9,437 bases of DNA from Trueperella sp. (GTDB lineage: Bacteria > Actinomycetota > Actinomycetes > Actinomycetales > Actinomycetaceae), in contig JAAYGH010000043.1 in assembly GCA_012727825.1 (NCBI GenBank), positions 1-9,437 of the forward strand. The letters run 5' to 3'. This document shows, one piece after another, positions 1 through 7,644 of the stretch. The stretch's first letter is position 1; every line of letters starts with the position of its first letter. The notes beneath the pieces are model-generated. The model made no database searches, had not been told where the DNA came from, and worked only from the letters and a program-made list of their open reading frames with translations. The position numbers and the translations under genes were made by a program.

Positions 1-369
1 CAGCTCCCCCACGCGACGCGACAGATCGACGTCGGGAATTAAGCCGGCATGAAGCTCACGAATCTTCGCGTCGGATGCCCACTGAAAGGTCTCGGCGTTG
101 CCGTGGATGGCCTCGCCTACTGTGTGATCGGACGAGAGGTCGTCGGCCTGGCTGAGCATGGCGAAACGGGTGCCGGAGACCATGGTGACGCGCCCTGTAT
201 CTGGCTCGAGGTCGCGGGTCATCAGGCGAAGAAGCGTGGACTTGCCACCGCCGTTAGGGCCGACAACCCCGATGCTGTTCCCATCCTCGAGGGAGACATT
301 GATGTCACTGAGGATGGGGCGTGAGCCGAGCGAAATGCCCACGTCTTCCATTCCGAGAATATGTGCCAC
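1..369 (-). CDS. ABC-F family ATP-binding protein, N-terminal 123 codons (3' end outside window)
   Basis: This is the first nucleotide-binding domain of a soluble, duplicated ABC ATPase of the ABC-F class (Uup/EttA-like). These proteins have no membrane domain, and known members act on ribosomes. I place the start at the GTG at 369. It gives MAHILGMEDVGISLGSRPIL, close to the usual actinobacterial beginning (MAHLLGAE...), and its G is also the last base of the ispE TAG stop, a one-base TAGTG overlap that implies translational coupling. The Walker A motif GPNGGGKST lies at residues 37-45. A Q-loop-like segment, FAMLSQADDLSS, follows about 30 residues later. The signature motif, Walker B, the inter-domain linker and the second ATPase domain lie beyond the left edge, so the ABC-F subclass cannot be settled. 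An internal ATG at 348 is a weaker alternative start. Confidence 0.9.
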   Translation of the reverse strand, partial: MAHILGMEDVGISLGSRPILSDINVSLEDGNSIGVVGPNGGGKSTLLRLMTRDLEPDTGRVTMVSGTRFAMLSQADDLSSDHTVGEAIHGNAETFQWASDAKIRELHAGLIPDVDLSRRVGEL

Positions 370-1286
370 TAGTCGACCTTCCGAACGTGTGCTCCAGCGG
401 CTGGCCCGTAAGCGGTGAGCGCCGTGATGTGCGGGTACCGGGAATCGAGCTCGTCTGCGAGCGCACGAAGCGAGGCCGGATCAGTGAGGATCGCAATCGT
501 TGGGCCGGATCCGGAGAGAATGGCGTGCAAGCCTTGCGCGCGGAGCTCGGCAAGCATGGCGCCGAGGTCGGGGTTCAGCGACGCCGCGGGCGCCTCGAGG
601 TCATTAGCCATCGCGGCCGCGATGTCGTTGATCGAACCGGACGAGAGGGCCGCACGTAGCTCATCCGTGGATGAAGGCTCACCGGCGTCCGGGCTCAGGC
701 GATCGAACTCTCGAAAGACCTCGGGGGTCGACAAGCCGTCGGTGCGAGTAAGCAGAACCCACGCGTGAATCGCCATAACCGGAACGTTCTGGAGGTGCTC
801 GCCCCGACCTTGACCATGAGCGATCGAGCCCTTGAGTGCGAAGGGGACGTCCGAACCAAGATCGGCGCCAATATGCTCAAGATCGTGGTCGGAAAAGCCG
901 AGCTCCCAAAGTTTATTGAGGGCAACAAGCGCACCTGCGGCGTCCGCGGAGCCGCCGGCCATACCGCCAGCCACTGGGATGCGCTTCGTGATTGAGATGT
1001 GCGCTCCGGGCGCGTCAGGACCAGTGAGTCCTCTGCGTGCGAGGAGTTCTTTGGCCGCGCGGATTGCCAAGTTCGAATCGTCGACGGGGATGTGGTCGAC
1101 TGCAACCTCGCCTCCCGGGCTGGAGATCTCAAGAGTCAACCGATCGGCAGCGGTGACCTCGACGTCGTCGAAAATATCGAGCGCTTCGAACACGGTGTCG
1201 AGTGGATGGAAGCCGTCGGGGCGTGGGCCACCGACCCGCAATCCGAGGTTAACTTTGGCTGGAGCTGAAACTAATACGCGTTGCAC
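369..1286 (-). CDS. ispE: 4-diphosphocytidyl-2-C-methyl-D-erythritol kinase (IspE)
   Basis: IspE phosphorylates the 2-hydroxyl of CDP-methylerythritol with ATP in the cytosolic MEP pathway of isoprenoid synthesis. It belongs to the GHMP kinase fold. At 305 residues it has normal family length. Visible motifs are SAPAKVNLGLRV near the N-terminus with the active-site lysine K11, the glycine-rich ATP loop PVAGGMAGGSADAAGAL (104-120), GSDVPF (144-149) with the probable catalytic D146, and the C-terminal LSGSGPT (257-263). The start is GTG at 1286, 17 bases after the ksgA stop. A nearby ATG at 1294 is out of frame. No strong ribosome binding site precedes the GTG, so expression probably depends on coupling to ksgA. 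The ksgA-ispE-ABC-F order is standard for actinobacteria and supports the call. Confidence 0.97.
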   Translation of the reverse strand: MQRVLVSAPAKVNLGLRVGGPRPDGFHPLDTVFEALDIFDDVEVTAADRLTLEISSPGGEVAVDHIPVDDSNLAIRAAKELLARRGLTGPDAPGAHISITKRIPVAGGMAGGSADAAGALVALNKLWELGFSDHDLEHIGADLGSDVPFALKGSIAHGQGRGEHLQNVPVMAIHAWVLLTRTDGLSTPEVFREFDRLSPDAGEPSSTDELRAALSSGSINDIAAAMANDLEAPAASLNPDLGAMLAELRAQGLHAILSGSGPTIAILTDPASLRALADELDSRYPHITALTAYGPAAGAHVRKVD

Positions 1287-1303
1287 GTGCCCATCGTAGC
1301 GCC

Positions 1304-2215
1304 TCAGGCGCGTGCTGCCATCGCGATGGCCACAAAGTCGCTAATTCCGAGGCGTTCGCCCCGAAGCGAGGGATCCACACCGGCGGCTCGCAGAATTTCT
1401 TCAGCTTGGCCCGGGCTCCCCGCCCACGCGCCAAGTGCGGCACGCAGAGTCTTGCGCCGCTGGGCAAAGGCGGCGTCGACAATGGCGAACGTCAATTCAC
1501 GCAGGTCGTCCGGATACGGATTATCCTCGTGGCGCTCCAGGTGAACGAGCGCTGAATCAACGTTCGGCACCGGCCAGAACACGTGGCGAGATATCTTCGC
1601 ACCGCGTCGAACGTCGGCATACCAATTCGCCTTGACCGAGGGAATGCCATACGTTCGTGATCCCGGCTCAGCTGCCAGCCGGTCGGCCACTTCGAGTTGC
1701 ACCATAACGGTCACAGATCGCAACGACGGCAGTGTCTCGAGCAAGGTCAAGATCACCGGAACCGCCACGTTATACGGCAAATTCGCCACGAGGTGAGTGG
1801 GCGAGAACGGCTTGTTGGCGCCGTTCGAATGATCCTCACCAGCGGGACGAGCATCATAACTCGAGGGAACGGCGAGGTCCTCAGCCGACACGAGCATCGC
1901 GTCGCGCTCGACCACGGCGAACCTGTCGCAAGCCTCCGGCATGTTCGCACGAACAGTCGCTGGCAACTCCCGTGCCAACACGGGATCTATTTCTACAGCC
2001 GACACGAACGCGGCCACCTCAAGGAGGGCTAACGTGAGCGAGCCGAAACCCGGCCCAACTTCGAGGACGAGGTCGCCGGCTTCCACCCCCGCGTCGCGTA
2101 CGATACGCCGCACCGTTCCGGCGTCATGAACAAAGTTCTGACCGAGAGCTTTCGTGGGGCGCACCCCAAGGCGATTGGCGAACGCGCGAATCTGAACCGG
2201 GCCGAGCAAGGACAT
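1304..2215 (-). CDS. rsmA: 16S rRNA (adenine1518-N6/adenine1519-N6)-dimethyltransferase (RsmA/KsgA)
   Basis: This enzyme dimethylates two adjacent adenines in the 3'-terminal hairpin of 16S rRNA, using S-adenosylmethionine, late in 30S assembly. Loss in other bacteria gives kasugamycin resistance. From the ATG at 2215 the protein has 303 residues and begins [20 protein letters not shown]. The frame stays open upstream to 2308, but that part overlaps the rpfB-like gene and is unlikely to be translated. Family landmarks are KALGQNFV (22-29), the SAM loop LEVGPGFG (51-58), the acidic E75 in AVEID, RDAM (104-107), motif NLPY (145-148), WPVPNVDSA (214-222), and the helical C-terminal domain with [10 protein letters not shown] (252-261). 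An insertion at about 115-140, rich in polar and charged residues, separates RDAM from NLPY. The gene starts 11 bases after the rpfB-like stop; the only purine-rich stretch ahead of it, AGGG, overlaps that stop. Confidence 0.97.
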   Translation of the reverse strand: MSLLGPVQIRAFANRLGVRPTKALGQNFVHDAGTVRRIVRDAGVEAGDLVLEVGPGFGSLTLALLEVAAFVSAVEIDPVLARELPATVRANMPEACDRFAVVERDAMLVSAEDLAVPSSYDARPAGEDHSNGANKPFSPTHLVANLPYNVAVPVILTLLETLPSLRSVTVMVQLEVADRLAAEPGSRTYGIPSVKANWYADVRRGAKISRHVFWPVPNVDSALVHLERHEDNPYPDDLRELTFAIVDAAFAQRRKTLRAALGAWAGSPGQAEEILRAAGVDPSLRGERLGISDFVAIAMAARA

Positions 2216-2226
2216 ATGTTTGTGCC

Positions 2227-3471
2227 CTAGTACCAGCCGCGCGCCTGCGAATGACCCCAGGCCGCGCACGGGCTGCCGTAGCGACCCTGAATGTAGCCGA
2301 GTCCCCAACGAATCTGGGTTGCGGGGTTGGTCTGCCAGTCAGCGCCCGCCGTTGCCATCTTCGAGCCAGGAAGCGACTGCGGAATTCCGTATGCTCCCGA
2401 GGACGAGTTCATGGCGGTGTGGTTCCAATTGGACTCGCGCTGCCAAAGCGAATCTAGACACGACCACTGGTCCATGCCCCACCCGTAGGAGGACAGCATG
2501 CCCTGGGCGATCTGACGCGAGGAGCCAGCCGGGACGGCCGGAGCCGGTGCCTGCGGGGCGGCTTGCGATCCTGCTGACTGCGCAGCAGCCGGTGCCGGTG
2601 CAGCAACCTCGGCCTTGGTGCCCACGCGGATAACCTCAGTCACGGGTTCAGAAGCAACCGTTTCGAGGAGGAGGACGCGAGCGGATTCTTCGCCGTCGCG
2701 ATAGGTGACCTGGAAGTTGCGCGACCCCGTGCCAGGGGCTCCGGCGGTCACAACCTTTTCTTCACCCTTGGGCAGGTTCGGATCGTCGATGCGCTCGGTC
2801 TCGAACGCATTGGTGAATTCTTCGGTGACGGTCTCGGTGGTCAGGCGGACGATCGTGACGTCGTCGGTGGTCACGAGATCTGAAAGAGAGACGGAAACCT
2901 CGTCCCGTGCACCGATTTCGATGCCAGCCTGAGCGAAAGCTCCAACGTAGGTCATCGATGAGTCGGCATCGATACGTACGGTGTCGCCATCGACTATCAC
3001 GTCAAACGAGACGTCGGTGGCCGCTTCTTCGGTCGCTATCACGGTCGGGTCGACGACGGCTGCCACCGCAATCTCTACCGGAGCCGGACCCGAGGGGATG
3101 AGAGGAAGGCCGATTGATGCACCGGCGGCCATTGCAGCGACAGAGGCAGCACCTGCCAGACGGAACGTCTTCGAGAACTTTCGCGTGGCGGGCACCGGCT
3201 GTTTCTTGACGCGACTCGTGACGAGTGAATGGTTCATCGTCTCCGCGTAGGGCGCATCGCCTGCGGTGCTCACTCGAGAGATCGCCGGGATTTCTGCCGT
3301 ATCGGCGGACTGGCTGACCGGCGTCGCAACGTTAGTGATGAGGCTCGTGGCCTTAGCTGCTTCACGTTCTGCCATGCGGCGCGCTCGGCGCGAGCCCGGC
3401 TTCGGTGGCGTGGTAAGAAGGTTGGCGTCAAAGAGCGCCGGTCCCTCGGTGCGCGAAGTCCTACTAGTCAA
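2227..3471 (-). CDS. RpfB-like cell-wall protein: TM anchor, DUF348, G5 and SLT/Apf-like lytic transglycosylase domain
   Basis: This 414-residue protein is predicted to cut peptidoglycan outside the membrane and sits where rpfB lies in other actinobacteria. Order of parts: a basic, Ser/Ala-rich segment (1-103), probably cytoplasmic; one hydrophobic helix (about 104-124); a DUF348 unit (about 154-195); a G5 domain (about 207-286), a type tied to peptidoglycan or sugar binding; an Ala/Pro/Gln linker (287-318); and a catalytic domain (319-414). The catalytic domain has LWQRESNWN with probable catalytic E346, [34 protein letters not shown], and two cysteines (C338, C402) that could form a disulfide. 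This resembles the SLT-like/aggregation-promoting-factor type rather than the classic Rpf domain (CESGGNW...), so I do not use the rpfB symbol. The start is a TTG at 3471 with GGAG six bases upstream. An ATG at 3237 would give a short N-terminus but has a poorly spaced site. Confidence 0.88.
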   Translation of the reverse strand: MTSRTSRTEGPALFDANLLTTPPKPGSRRARRMAEREAAKATSLITNVATPVSQSADTAEIPAISRVSTAGDAPYAETMNHSLVTSRVKKQPVPATRKFSKTFRLAGAASVAAMAAGASIGLPLIPSGPAPVEIAVAAVVDPTVIATEEAATDVSFDVIVDGDTVRIDADSSMTYVGAFAQAGIEIGARDEVSVSLSDLVTTDDVTIVRLTTETVTEEFTNAFETERIDDPNLPKGEEKVVTAGAPGTGSRNFQVTYRDGEESARVLLLETVASEPVTEVIRVGTKAEVAAPAPAAAQSAGSQAAPQAPAPAVPAGSSRQIAQGMLSSYGWGMDQWSCLDSLWQRESNWNHTAMNSSSGAYGIPQSLPGSKMATAGADWQTNPATQIRWGLGYIQGRYGSPCAAWGHSQARGWY

Positions 3472-3503
3472 AAGTTTCTCCAGTACGTCGAATACATCTG
3501 TCT

Positions 3504-3546
3504 ATTATCGTAACAATACTGAGATCGATTGTAATCAAATTGTTAT
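3504..3546 (-). promoter_or_regulatory. Candidate rpfB-like gene promoter with three phased RTWACRAT boxes
   Basis: On the minus strand there is an extended -10, TGTTACGAT (3515-3507), with a weak -35 match TTACAA (3534-3529) 16 bases upstream. This predicts a start near 3500 and a leader of about 30 bases. Three related octamers lie in the same orientation: ATAACAAT (3546-3539), ATTACAAT (3535-3528) and GTTACGAT (3514-3507, overlapping the -10). Their offsets are 11 and 21 bases, so they face the same side of the helix. The surrounding 80 bases are much more A+T-rich than the rest of the window. That is the expected look of a regulated promoter; the regulator is not identified. Confidence 0.5.
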
Positions 3547-3611
3547 ACATCGCAACCAAGGTGTGCGAGATCATACACGTATCAAGTGGGAGTGAGCCAC
3601 CTGACGGCTCG

Positions 3612-4622
3612 TCAGATTCCGTAGACCTCGACCGTCGCCCGGTCAACCGCCGCACAAAAATCCTCGACGGGCACTCCCCGCAGCCGGGCGAGATACTCGG
3701 CGGTGTAAGCAGTAGACCACACGGCATTCGGTTGGCCGCGGTATGGTTCGGGCGTCAAATATGGCGCATCCGTTTCTACGAGCACGAGCTCCTCCGGCAA
3801 CTGTGCGAACGCCTCCCGCAAGTCTCCGTTGACGGAGTAGGTGACGTTCCCCGCAAACGACGCATACCATCCATTCTCCGCGAGGATGCGCGCCAGCGCG
3901 GCGTCGCCAGAAAAACAGTGAAACACAGTCCGCTCCGGTGCCCCATCGGCAATCAAAATGTCGACGACGTCAGCGTGTGCCTCGCGATCATGAATCTGCA
4001 TCGGTTTGCCGAGTTCTTTCGCGAGCGCGATGTGCTCGCGGAACGCTCGCTTCTGGACCTCTCGGCCCTCATCGCCGGTGCGATAGTAATCAAGGCCGGT
4101 TTCGCCGATCGCTACGACGCCGTCATCGCGGCTGAGCTCCGCCACCTTGTGGATCGCGTCCTCGAGCGAGAATTTTTCGTGATGTGGGGCGACCCGTGGC
4201 GGGTTACCATCGGGCCCCACCTCGCGGATCCCCGCGTGGAGCGGTGTCTCGTTCGGGTGGATCGCGAGCGCCGCCCACAGGTTGTGATTCTCCCTGGCAA
4301 GATCGCGGGTCCACTCGAGCAACGGCCAATCACACCCAGATGAAATGGCACCCCGGATACCCGCAGCGGTCATGCCGGCCAGATGATTGTTCAGCAGGAG
4401 CGGAGGCTTCCAGTTGCCCTCAAGATTGGTCTGCTGGACCGGCGCCTCGCCCTCGACGGGCACGGGATCGGGATAAAAGTGCGTGTGGTTGTCGACGATC
4501 GGCACCGCGAGCGGCTCCGGAATCTCGGGGAAGGCGCGTTTGCGATCCTTCTTCGAGCCCGGCTGTGGTGGAGTTTGTTGGCCTTTCCCGGGTTGCGTGC
4601 GGTTCGAGGCTGTGGCTGACAC
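3612..4622 (-). CDS. tatD: TatD family metal-dependent hydrolase (probable deoxyribonuclease)
   Basis: This is a 336-residue TIM-barrel amidohydrolase-like protein. TatD relatives are metal-dependent nucleases, some with 3'-5' exonuclease activity, linked to DNA repair and degradation; the substrate here is unproven. Metal ligands are complete: H46 and H48 in VDNHTHF, E174 in IGETGLDYY, H211 in QIHDREAH, H235 in FHCFSGD and D285 in VETDAPYLTPEPYRGQPN. It is longer than the roughly 260 residues of E. coli TatD because of a basic Pro/Gln/Lys-rich N-terminal tail (1-40), a polar insertion at about 50-75 and another at about 124-150. Such N-terminal tails are common in actinobacterial homologues. 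The start is GTG at 4622, directly after the metG TAG, with GGAGG inside the metG end as the likely ribosome site. There is no in-frame ATG before residue 84. The two genes are surely cotranscribed. Confidence 0.95.
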   Translation of the reverse strand: MSATASNRTQPGKGQQTPPQPGSKKDRKRAFPEIPEPLAVPIVDNHTHFYPDPVPVEGEAPVQQTNLEGNWKPPLLLNNHLAGMTAAGIRGAISSGCDWPLLEWTRDLARENHNLWAALAIHPNETPLHAGIREVGPDGNPPRVAPHHEKFSLEDAIHKVAELSRDDGVVAIGETGLDYYRTGDEGREVQKRAFREHIALAKELGKPMQIHDREAHADVVDILIADGAPERTVFHCFSGDAALARILAENGWYASFAGNVTYSVNGDLREAFAQLPEELVLVETDAPYLTPEPYRGQPNAVWSTAYTAEYLARLRGVPVEDFCAAVDRATVEVYGI

Positions 4623-6458
4623 CTACTCGTCAGCCTCCAGCGGGTTTCCATCGACATCGAATCCGAGACGGGCCAGCTCATCGGCCACCACGGACTCGTC
4701 AAGCTTGACGAATGCGGGCTTCGGCTTCGAGATCGGCGTGCCGGGTTCGACCGGGCGGCTCTCCCAGGAGCGCACATCCGTGTATTCACCCGTAATGATC
4801 GGATATGGGTAATCCGTATCGAGATCGGTGACCTCCACGAGCTCCGGCATCGGCGCAATATCTCCTGGACCACCGAGCACCGCGTCGATCGTGTTGGACG
4901 AATGCGGCAGGAACACCGACATCATTGTGTTTAGATCTGACACCGCCTGAACCAACGTATTGAGAACGGTGCCGAGACGCTCGCGCTCCTCGGGAGCCTT
5001 GAGCTTGAACGGTTCCGTCTTAGCGACGTATGCGTTCGCTTCGCCCACGAGTCGCATGACCTCAGCCAGTGCGGCTCGCTGTTGGTGATTGCCAATGAGT
5101 CCACCGACGGTCTCAAAGCCCGTCGTCACAGCGTCGAGTAGTGCGCTATCGACGTCTGCGCGTTCGACAGCCGCCGGAATTTCACCAAAGTTCTTCGCAA
5201 TCATCGCGCCCGTGCGGTTCACGAGGTTGCCCCAGCCTGCCACGAGCTCCGAGTTGTTACGGCGTACGAACTCGCTCCAGGTGAAGTCCGAGTCCTGGCT
5301 TTCTGGGCCGGCGATCGAAATGAAGTAGCGCAGAGCATCGGGCTGGTAGCGCTCGAGCACGTCACGCACATAAATAACAATGCCCTTTGAGGAGGAGAAC
5401 TTCTTGCCCTCCATCGTCAGGAATTCCGAGGCCACCACCTGGGTCGGTAGGTTGAGCGTGCCGAAATCTCCGGGCTCACCGCCCCGTTCTCCCTCACCGT
5501 TGTAGGCGAGCAGTTCAGCCGGCCAAGTCTGGCTGTGGAAGACGATGTTGTCTTTGCCCATAAAGTAATAGGAGAGCGCCTCGGGGTTCGTCCACCACTG
5601 CTTCCAGTCGTCGGCCGTGCCGGTTCCATCCTTTTCCCGGCGGCGCGCCCATTCGATCGAAGCAGACAGGTATCCGACGACGGCGTCAAACCAGACGTAC
5701 AAGCGCTTGTGCGGCTTGTCTTCCCATCCCGGAACCGGAATACCCCAATTAATATCGCGGCTCATCGCACGCGGGCGAATATCTTTGAGTAGATGCTTGG
5801 AGAAAGCGATGACGTTCGGACGCCACTTCCCGTCCACTTCCACGCCGTCGAGCCACTCACTAAGCGCCTGAGCCAGCGCCGGCAGGTCGAGGAAGTAGTG
5901 CTCGGTGTTCTTAAACTCTGGAGTGAGGCCCGAGACTGTTGACACCGGGTCAATGAGGTCATGCGGATCGAGTTGGTTTCCACAGGTATCGCACTGATCG
6001 CCACGAGCTCCCACATATCCACAGATGGGGCAGGTGCCTTCGATGTAACGATCCGGGAGCGTGTTGCGCGTCTTCGGGTCGATCGCCACCGGGGTGTCCT
6101 CGACGATCATGTATCCGTTGTCTTTGCATCCCTCGAACAGGTCCATGACGACCTGCTCGTGGTTCTTCGTCGTCGTTCGCGTAAACAAATCGTAGGACAG
6201 CCCGAGCCGAACCAGATCCTCGACGATGATGCGATTATTGACGTCGGCAAGCTCCTGCGGGCCCACACCCTCCTGTTCAGCGGCGACGAGGATGGGCGTG
6301 CCGTGTTCGTCCGTGCCCGAGACCATCAACACATCGTGACCCTGCATTCGCATGTATCGCGAAAAAACATCTGATGGCACGCCAAACCCGGCAACATGGC
6401 CGATGTGACGTGGTCCGTTTGCATAGGGCCAAGCGACAGCTGAGAGGATTTTAGACAT
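4623..6458 (-). CDS. metG: Methionyl-tRNA synthetase
   Basis: MetRS charges tRNA-Met and initiator tRNA with methionine in the cytosol. The 611-residue protein is a class Ia synthetase. It has the HIGH signature (18-21, in [11 protein letters not shown]), a zinc knuckle made by C143, C146, C156 and C159 (two CxxC pairs), and the second ATP signature in the form KFSSSKG (353-359), a variant common in actinobacterial MetRS. GNLVNR (410-415) opens the helical anticodon-binding domain. The C-terminus ends in a Pro-rich stretch and has no EMAP/Trbp111-type tRNA-binding domain, which is usual for this subgroup. The ATG at 6458 is the first residue of a standard MetRS start ([15 protein letters not shown]). 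There is no Shine-Dalgarno sequence in the bases before it, and a -10-like hexamer sits six bases upstream, so the mRNA is probably leaderless. It heads the metG-tatD unit. Confidence 0.98.
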   Translation of the reverse strand: MSKILSAVAWPYANGPRHIGHVAGFGVPSDVFSRYMRMQGHDVLMVSGTDEHGTPILVAAEQEGVGPQELADVNNRIIVEDLVRLGLSYDLFTRTTTKNHEQVVMDLFEGCKDNGYMIVEDTPVAIDPKTRNTLPDRYIEGTCPICGYVGARGDQCDTCGNQLDPHDLIDPVSTVSGLTPEFKNTEHYFLDLPALAQALSEWLDGVEVDGKWRPNVIAFSKHLLKDIRPRAMSRDINWGIPVPGWEDKPHKRLYVWFDAVVGYLSASIEWARRREKDGTGTADDWKQWWTNPEALSYYFMGKDNIVFHSQTWPAELLAYNGEGERGGEPGDFGTLNLPTQVVASEFLTMEGKKFSSSKGIVIYVRDVLERYQPDALRYFISIAGPESQDSDFTWSEFVRRNNSELVAGWGNLVNRTGAMIAKNFGEIPAAVERADVDSALLDAVTTGFETVGGLIGNHQQRAALAEVMRLVGEANAYVAKTEPFKLKAPEERERLGTVLNTLVQAVSDLNTMMSVFLPHSSNTIDAVLGGPGDIAPMPELVEVTDLDTDYPYPIITGEYTDVRSWESRPVEPGTPISKPKPAFVKLDESVVADELARLGFDVDGNPLEADE

Positions 6459-6464
6459 AGCTTA

Positions 6465-6494
6465 AGGGTAGGCGTTTTCGGTCCGAGACGTGAA
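6465..6494 (-). promoter_or_regulatory. Candidate metG promoter giving a leaderless mRNA
   Basis: On the minus strand, TTCACG (6494-6489) and TACCCT (6470-6465) are separated by 18 bases. They match the actinobacterial -10 pattern TAnnnT and four of six -35 consensus bases. Exactly six bases (TAAGCT) lie between the -10 hexamer and the metG ATG, so the predicted transcription start is the A of the start codon. No purine-rich ribosome binding site is present, which agrees with leaderless translation. Confidence 0.5.
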
Positions 6495-6567
6495 ACTTGC
6501 CCGCCACCGCGGGCACATCCCACATCGGCTGACCGTGAACGCAGGAGAACAAGAAGCCCGCACGCAA

Positions 6568-6573
6568 TAAACT
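6568..6573 (+). promoter_or_regulatory. Possible -10 element for the nicotinamidase gene
   Basis: TAAACT lies in the divergent region between metG and the nicotinamidase gene, about 50 bases before its start codon. The same hexamer serves as the proposed -10 of the small gene at 8756. No convincing -35 lies 16-18 bases upstream. A 6-base inverted repeat, GCCCGC (6556-6561) and GCGGGC (6589-6594), flanks it and could be an operator or a leader stem; its role is unknown. Confidence 0.3.
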
Positions 6574-6622
6574 GTCAGGCAAGATCACGCGGGCCGGACC
6601 CCGCCAACCAAGGAGTTTGTTC

Positions 6623-7633
6623 ATGACCGAAAATCGCGCACTCATCATCGTGGACGTTCAGCCGACCTTCACCGAAGGTGGTGCATTGGGCGTGGAGGGC
6701 GGTAACGCAGTCGCCGAACGTATCGCAGATTTCGTCACCGAAAATGCCGACGAATACACCCTCATTCTGACCACTCAAGACTGGCACGTGGACCCGGGCC
6801 ACCACTTCTCGGACACTCCGGACTTTGTGGATACGTGGCCGCCGCACGGCGTGGCTGGCACGGCCGAGGCCGAGTTGCACGACGCGATTGCGTCCCTTCC
6901 ATTGGACGATGGTGTGAAGAAGGGCGAATACGACGCCGCGTACTCCGGCTTCGAAGGCACGAATGCCGCCGGCGATACGCTCGAGATCATGTTGCGCGCT
7001 GCTGACATCTCGGCGATTGACGTGGTCGGCATTGCTGAATCGCACTGCGTGAAGGAAACAGCTCTCGATGCGCTCAAGTCCGGCTGGTCCGTACGCGTGT
7101 TCTCCGACCTCACTGTTCCGACCTCCGAAGAGCTCGGCGAGGCCGCCCGCGTGGAGATGGACGAGTCCGGCGTGGAACAGCTCGATTCGAATGAGGCATT
7201 CGGCTTCTACGAAGAGGAAGAGGACACACCTATTCCAGGTTTTGACGATATGGACGACGACCTGAGCGATAGCGACGAGGATTGGACGGCGGACGAATGG
7301 ATTGCCGACGAACCGGGCGATCTCACGGACAACCTCGACGACGAGTACGGCGCCGCCGACTTTGAGGATGACGAACTCCCGCGCGGCGAGGCGCTGGTGG
7401 CCAGCGAGGACGTTTACAGCCTCGATGAATACGACGAGGAATCAGACGCCGAGCTAACCCCTGACGGCGAGGACGAAGAGCTCGACACCTTGGCGAACAA
7501 AGTCGAAGTAGACGAAGACCTCTCAGAATACGACCTGTCCGAATTCGATCTCGAGATCGACGAGGATGTGGACTTCTCGGGCGAGGTCGACGAAGAGGAC
7601 TTCGACTTCTCTGACATCGACTACAAGCCGTAA
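6623..7633 (+). CDS. pncA: Nicotinamidase (PncA-type) with a long acidic C-terminal tail
   Basis: The enzyme hydrolyses nicotinamide to nicotinate and ammonia, feeding NAD salvage in the cytosol. Mycobacterial PncA also activates pyrazinamide. Residues 1-187 form a complete isochorismatase-fold domain of the usual PncA size. The catalytic triad is D11 (IIVDVQ), K100 (VKKGEYDAAYSGFEG) and C142 (GIAESHCVKETALDAL). The metal site is D53, H55, H61 and H75 (TTQDWHVDPGHHF and TWPPHGVAGT). After this come about 149 extra residues (188-336) of which 67 are Asp or Glu and only three are Lys or Arg, with Tyr, Phe and Trp spaced through it and a short DLSEY/DLSEF repeat near 299-308. It looks intrinsically disordered, and I know of no such tail on characterised nicotinamidases. 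The start is the ATG at 6623 with AGGAG seven bases upstream; an in-frame TTG at 6617 touches the ribosome site and is unlikely. The gene stands alone, convergent with rsmI. Confidence 0.93.
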   Translation: MTENRALIIVDVQPTFTEGGALGVEGGNAVAERIADFVTENADEYTLILTTQDWHVDPGHHFSDTPDFVDTWPPHGVAGTAEAELHDAIASLPLDDGVKKGEYDAAYSGFEGTNAAGDTLEIMLRAADISAIDVVGIAESHCVKETALDALKSGWSVRVFSDLTVPTSEELGEAARVEMDESGVEQLDSNEAFGFYEEEEDTPIPGFDDMDDDLSDSDEDWTADEWIADEPGDLTDNLDDEYGAADFEDDELPRGEALVASEDVYSLDEYDEESDAELTPDGEDEELDTLANKVEVDEDLSEYDLSEFDLEIDEDVDFSGEVDEEDFDFSDIDYKP

Positions 7634-7644
7634 AGCCGGCACAC

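Noticed and set aside
2216..2308. Extended N-terminus for RsmA starting at 2308.
   Set aside because: These 31 codons lie within the rpfB-like coding end; homologues begin near MSLLGP, and the ATG at 2215 fits that.
3601..3615. Inverted repeat CTGACG-GCT-CGTCAG at the tatD stop as a terminator.
   Set aside because: The stem is only 6 bp with a 3-base loop, it includes the stop codon, and no T-run follows on the minus strand. It may be chance, so tatD-rpfB read-through is left open.
3464..3727. An 87-codon minus-strand frame running from inside tatD through the rpfB-like promoter region.
   Set aside because: It overlaps tatD in another frame, crosses the A+T-rich promoter island, and has no ribosome site or protein-like composition in the intergenic part.
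6575..7045. Long minus-strand frame of 156 codons opposite the nicotinamidase gene.
   Set aside because: It is the shadow of a clear PncA domain; codon bias and motifs support the plus strand only.
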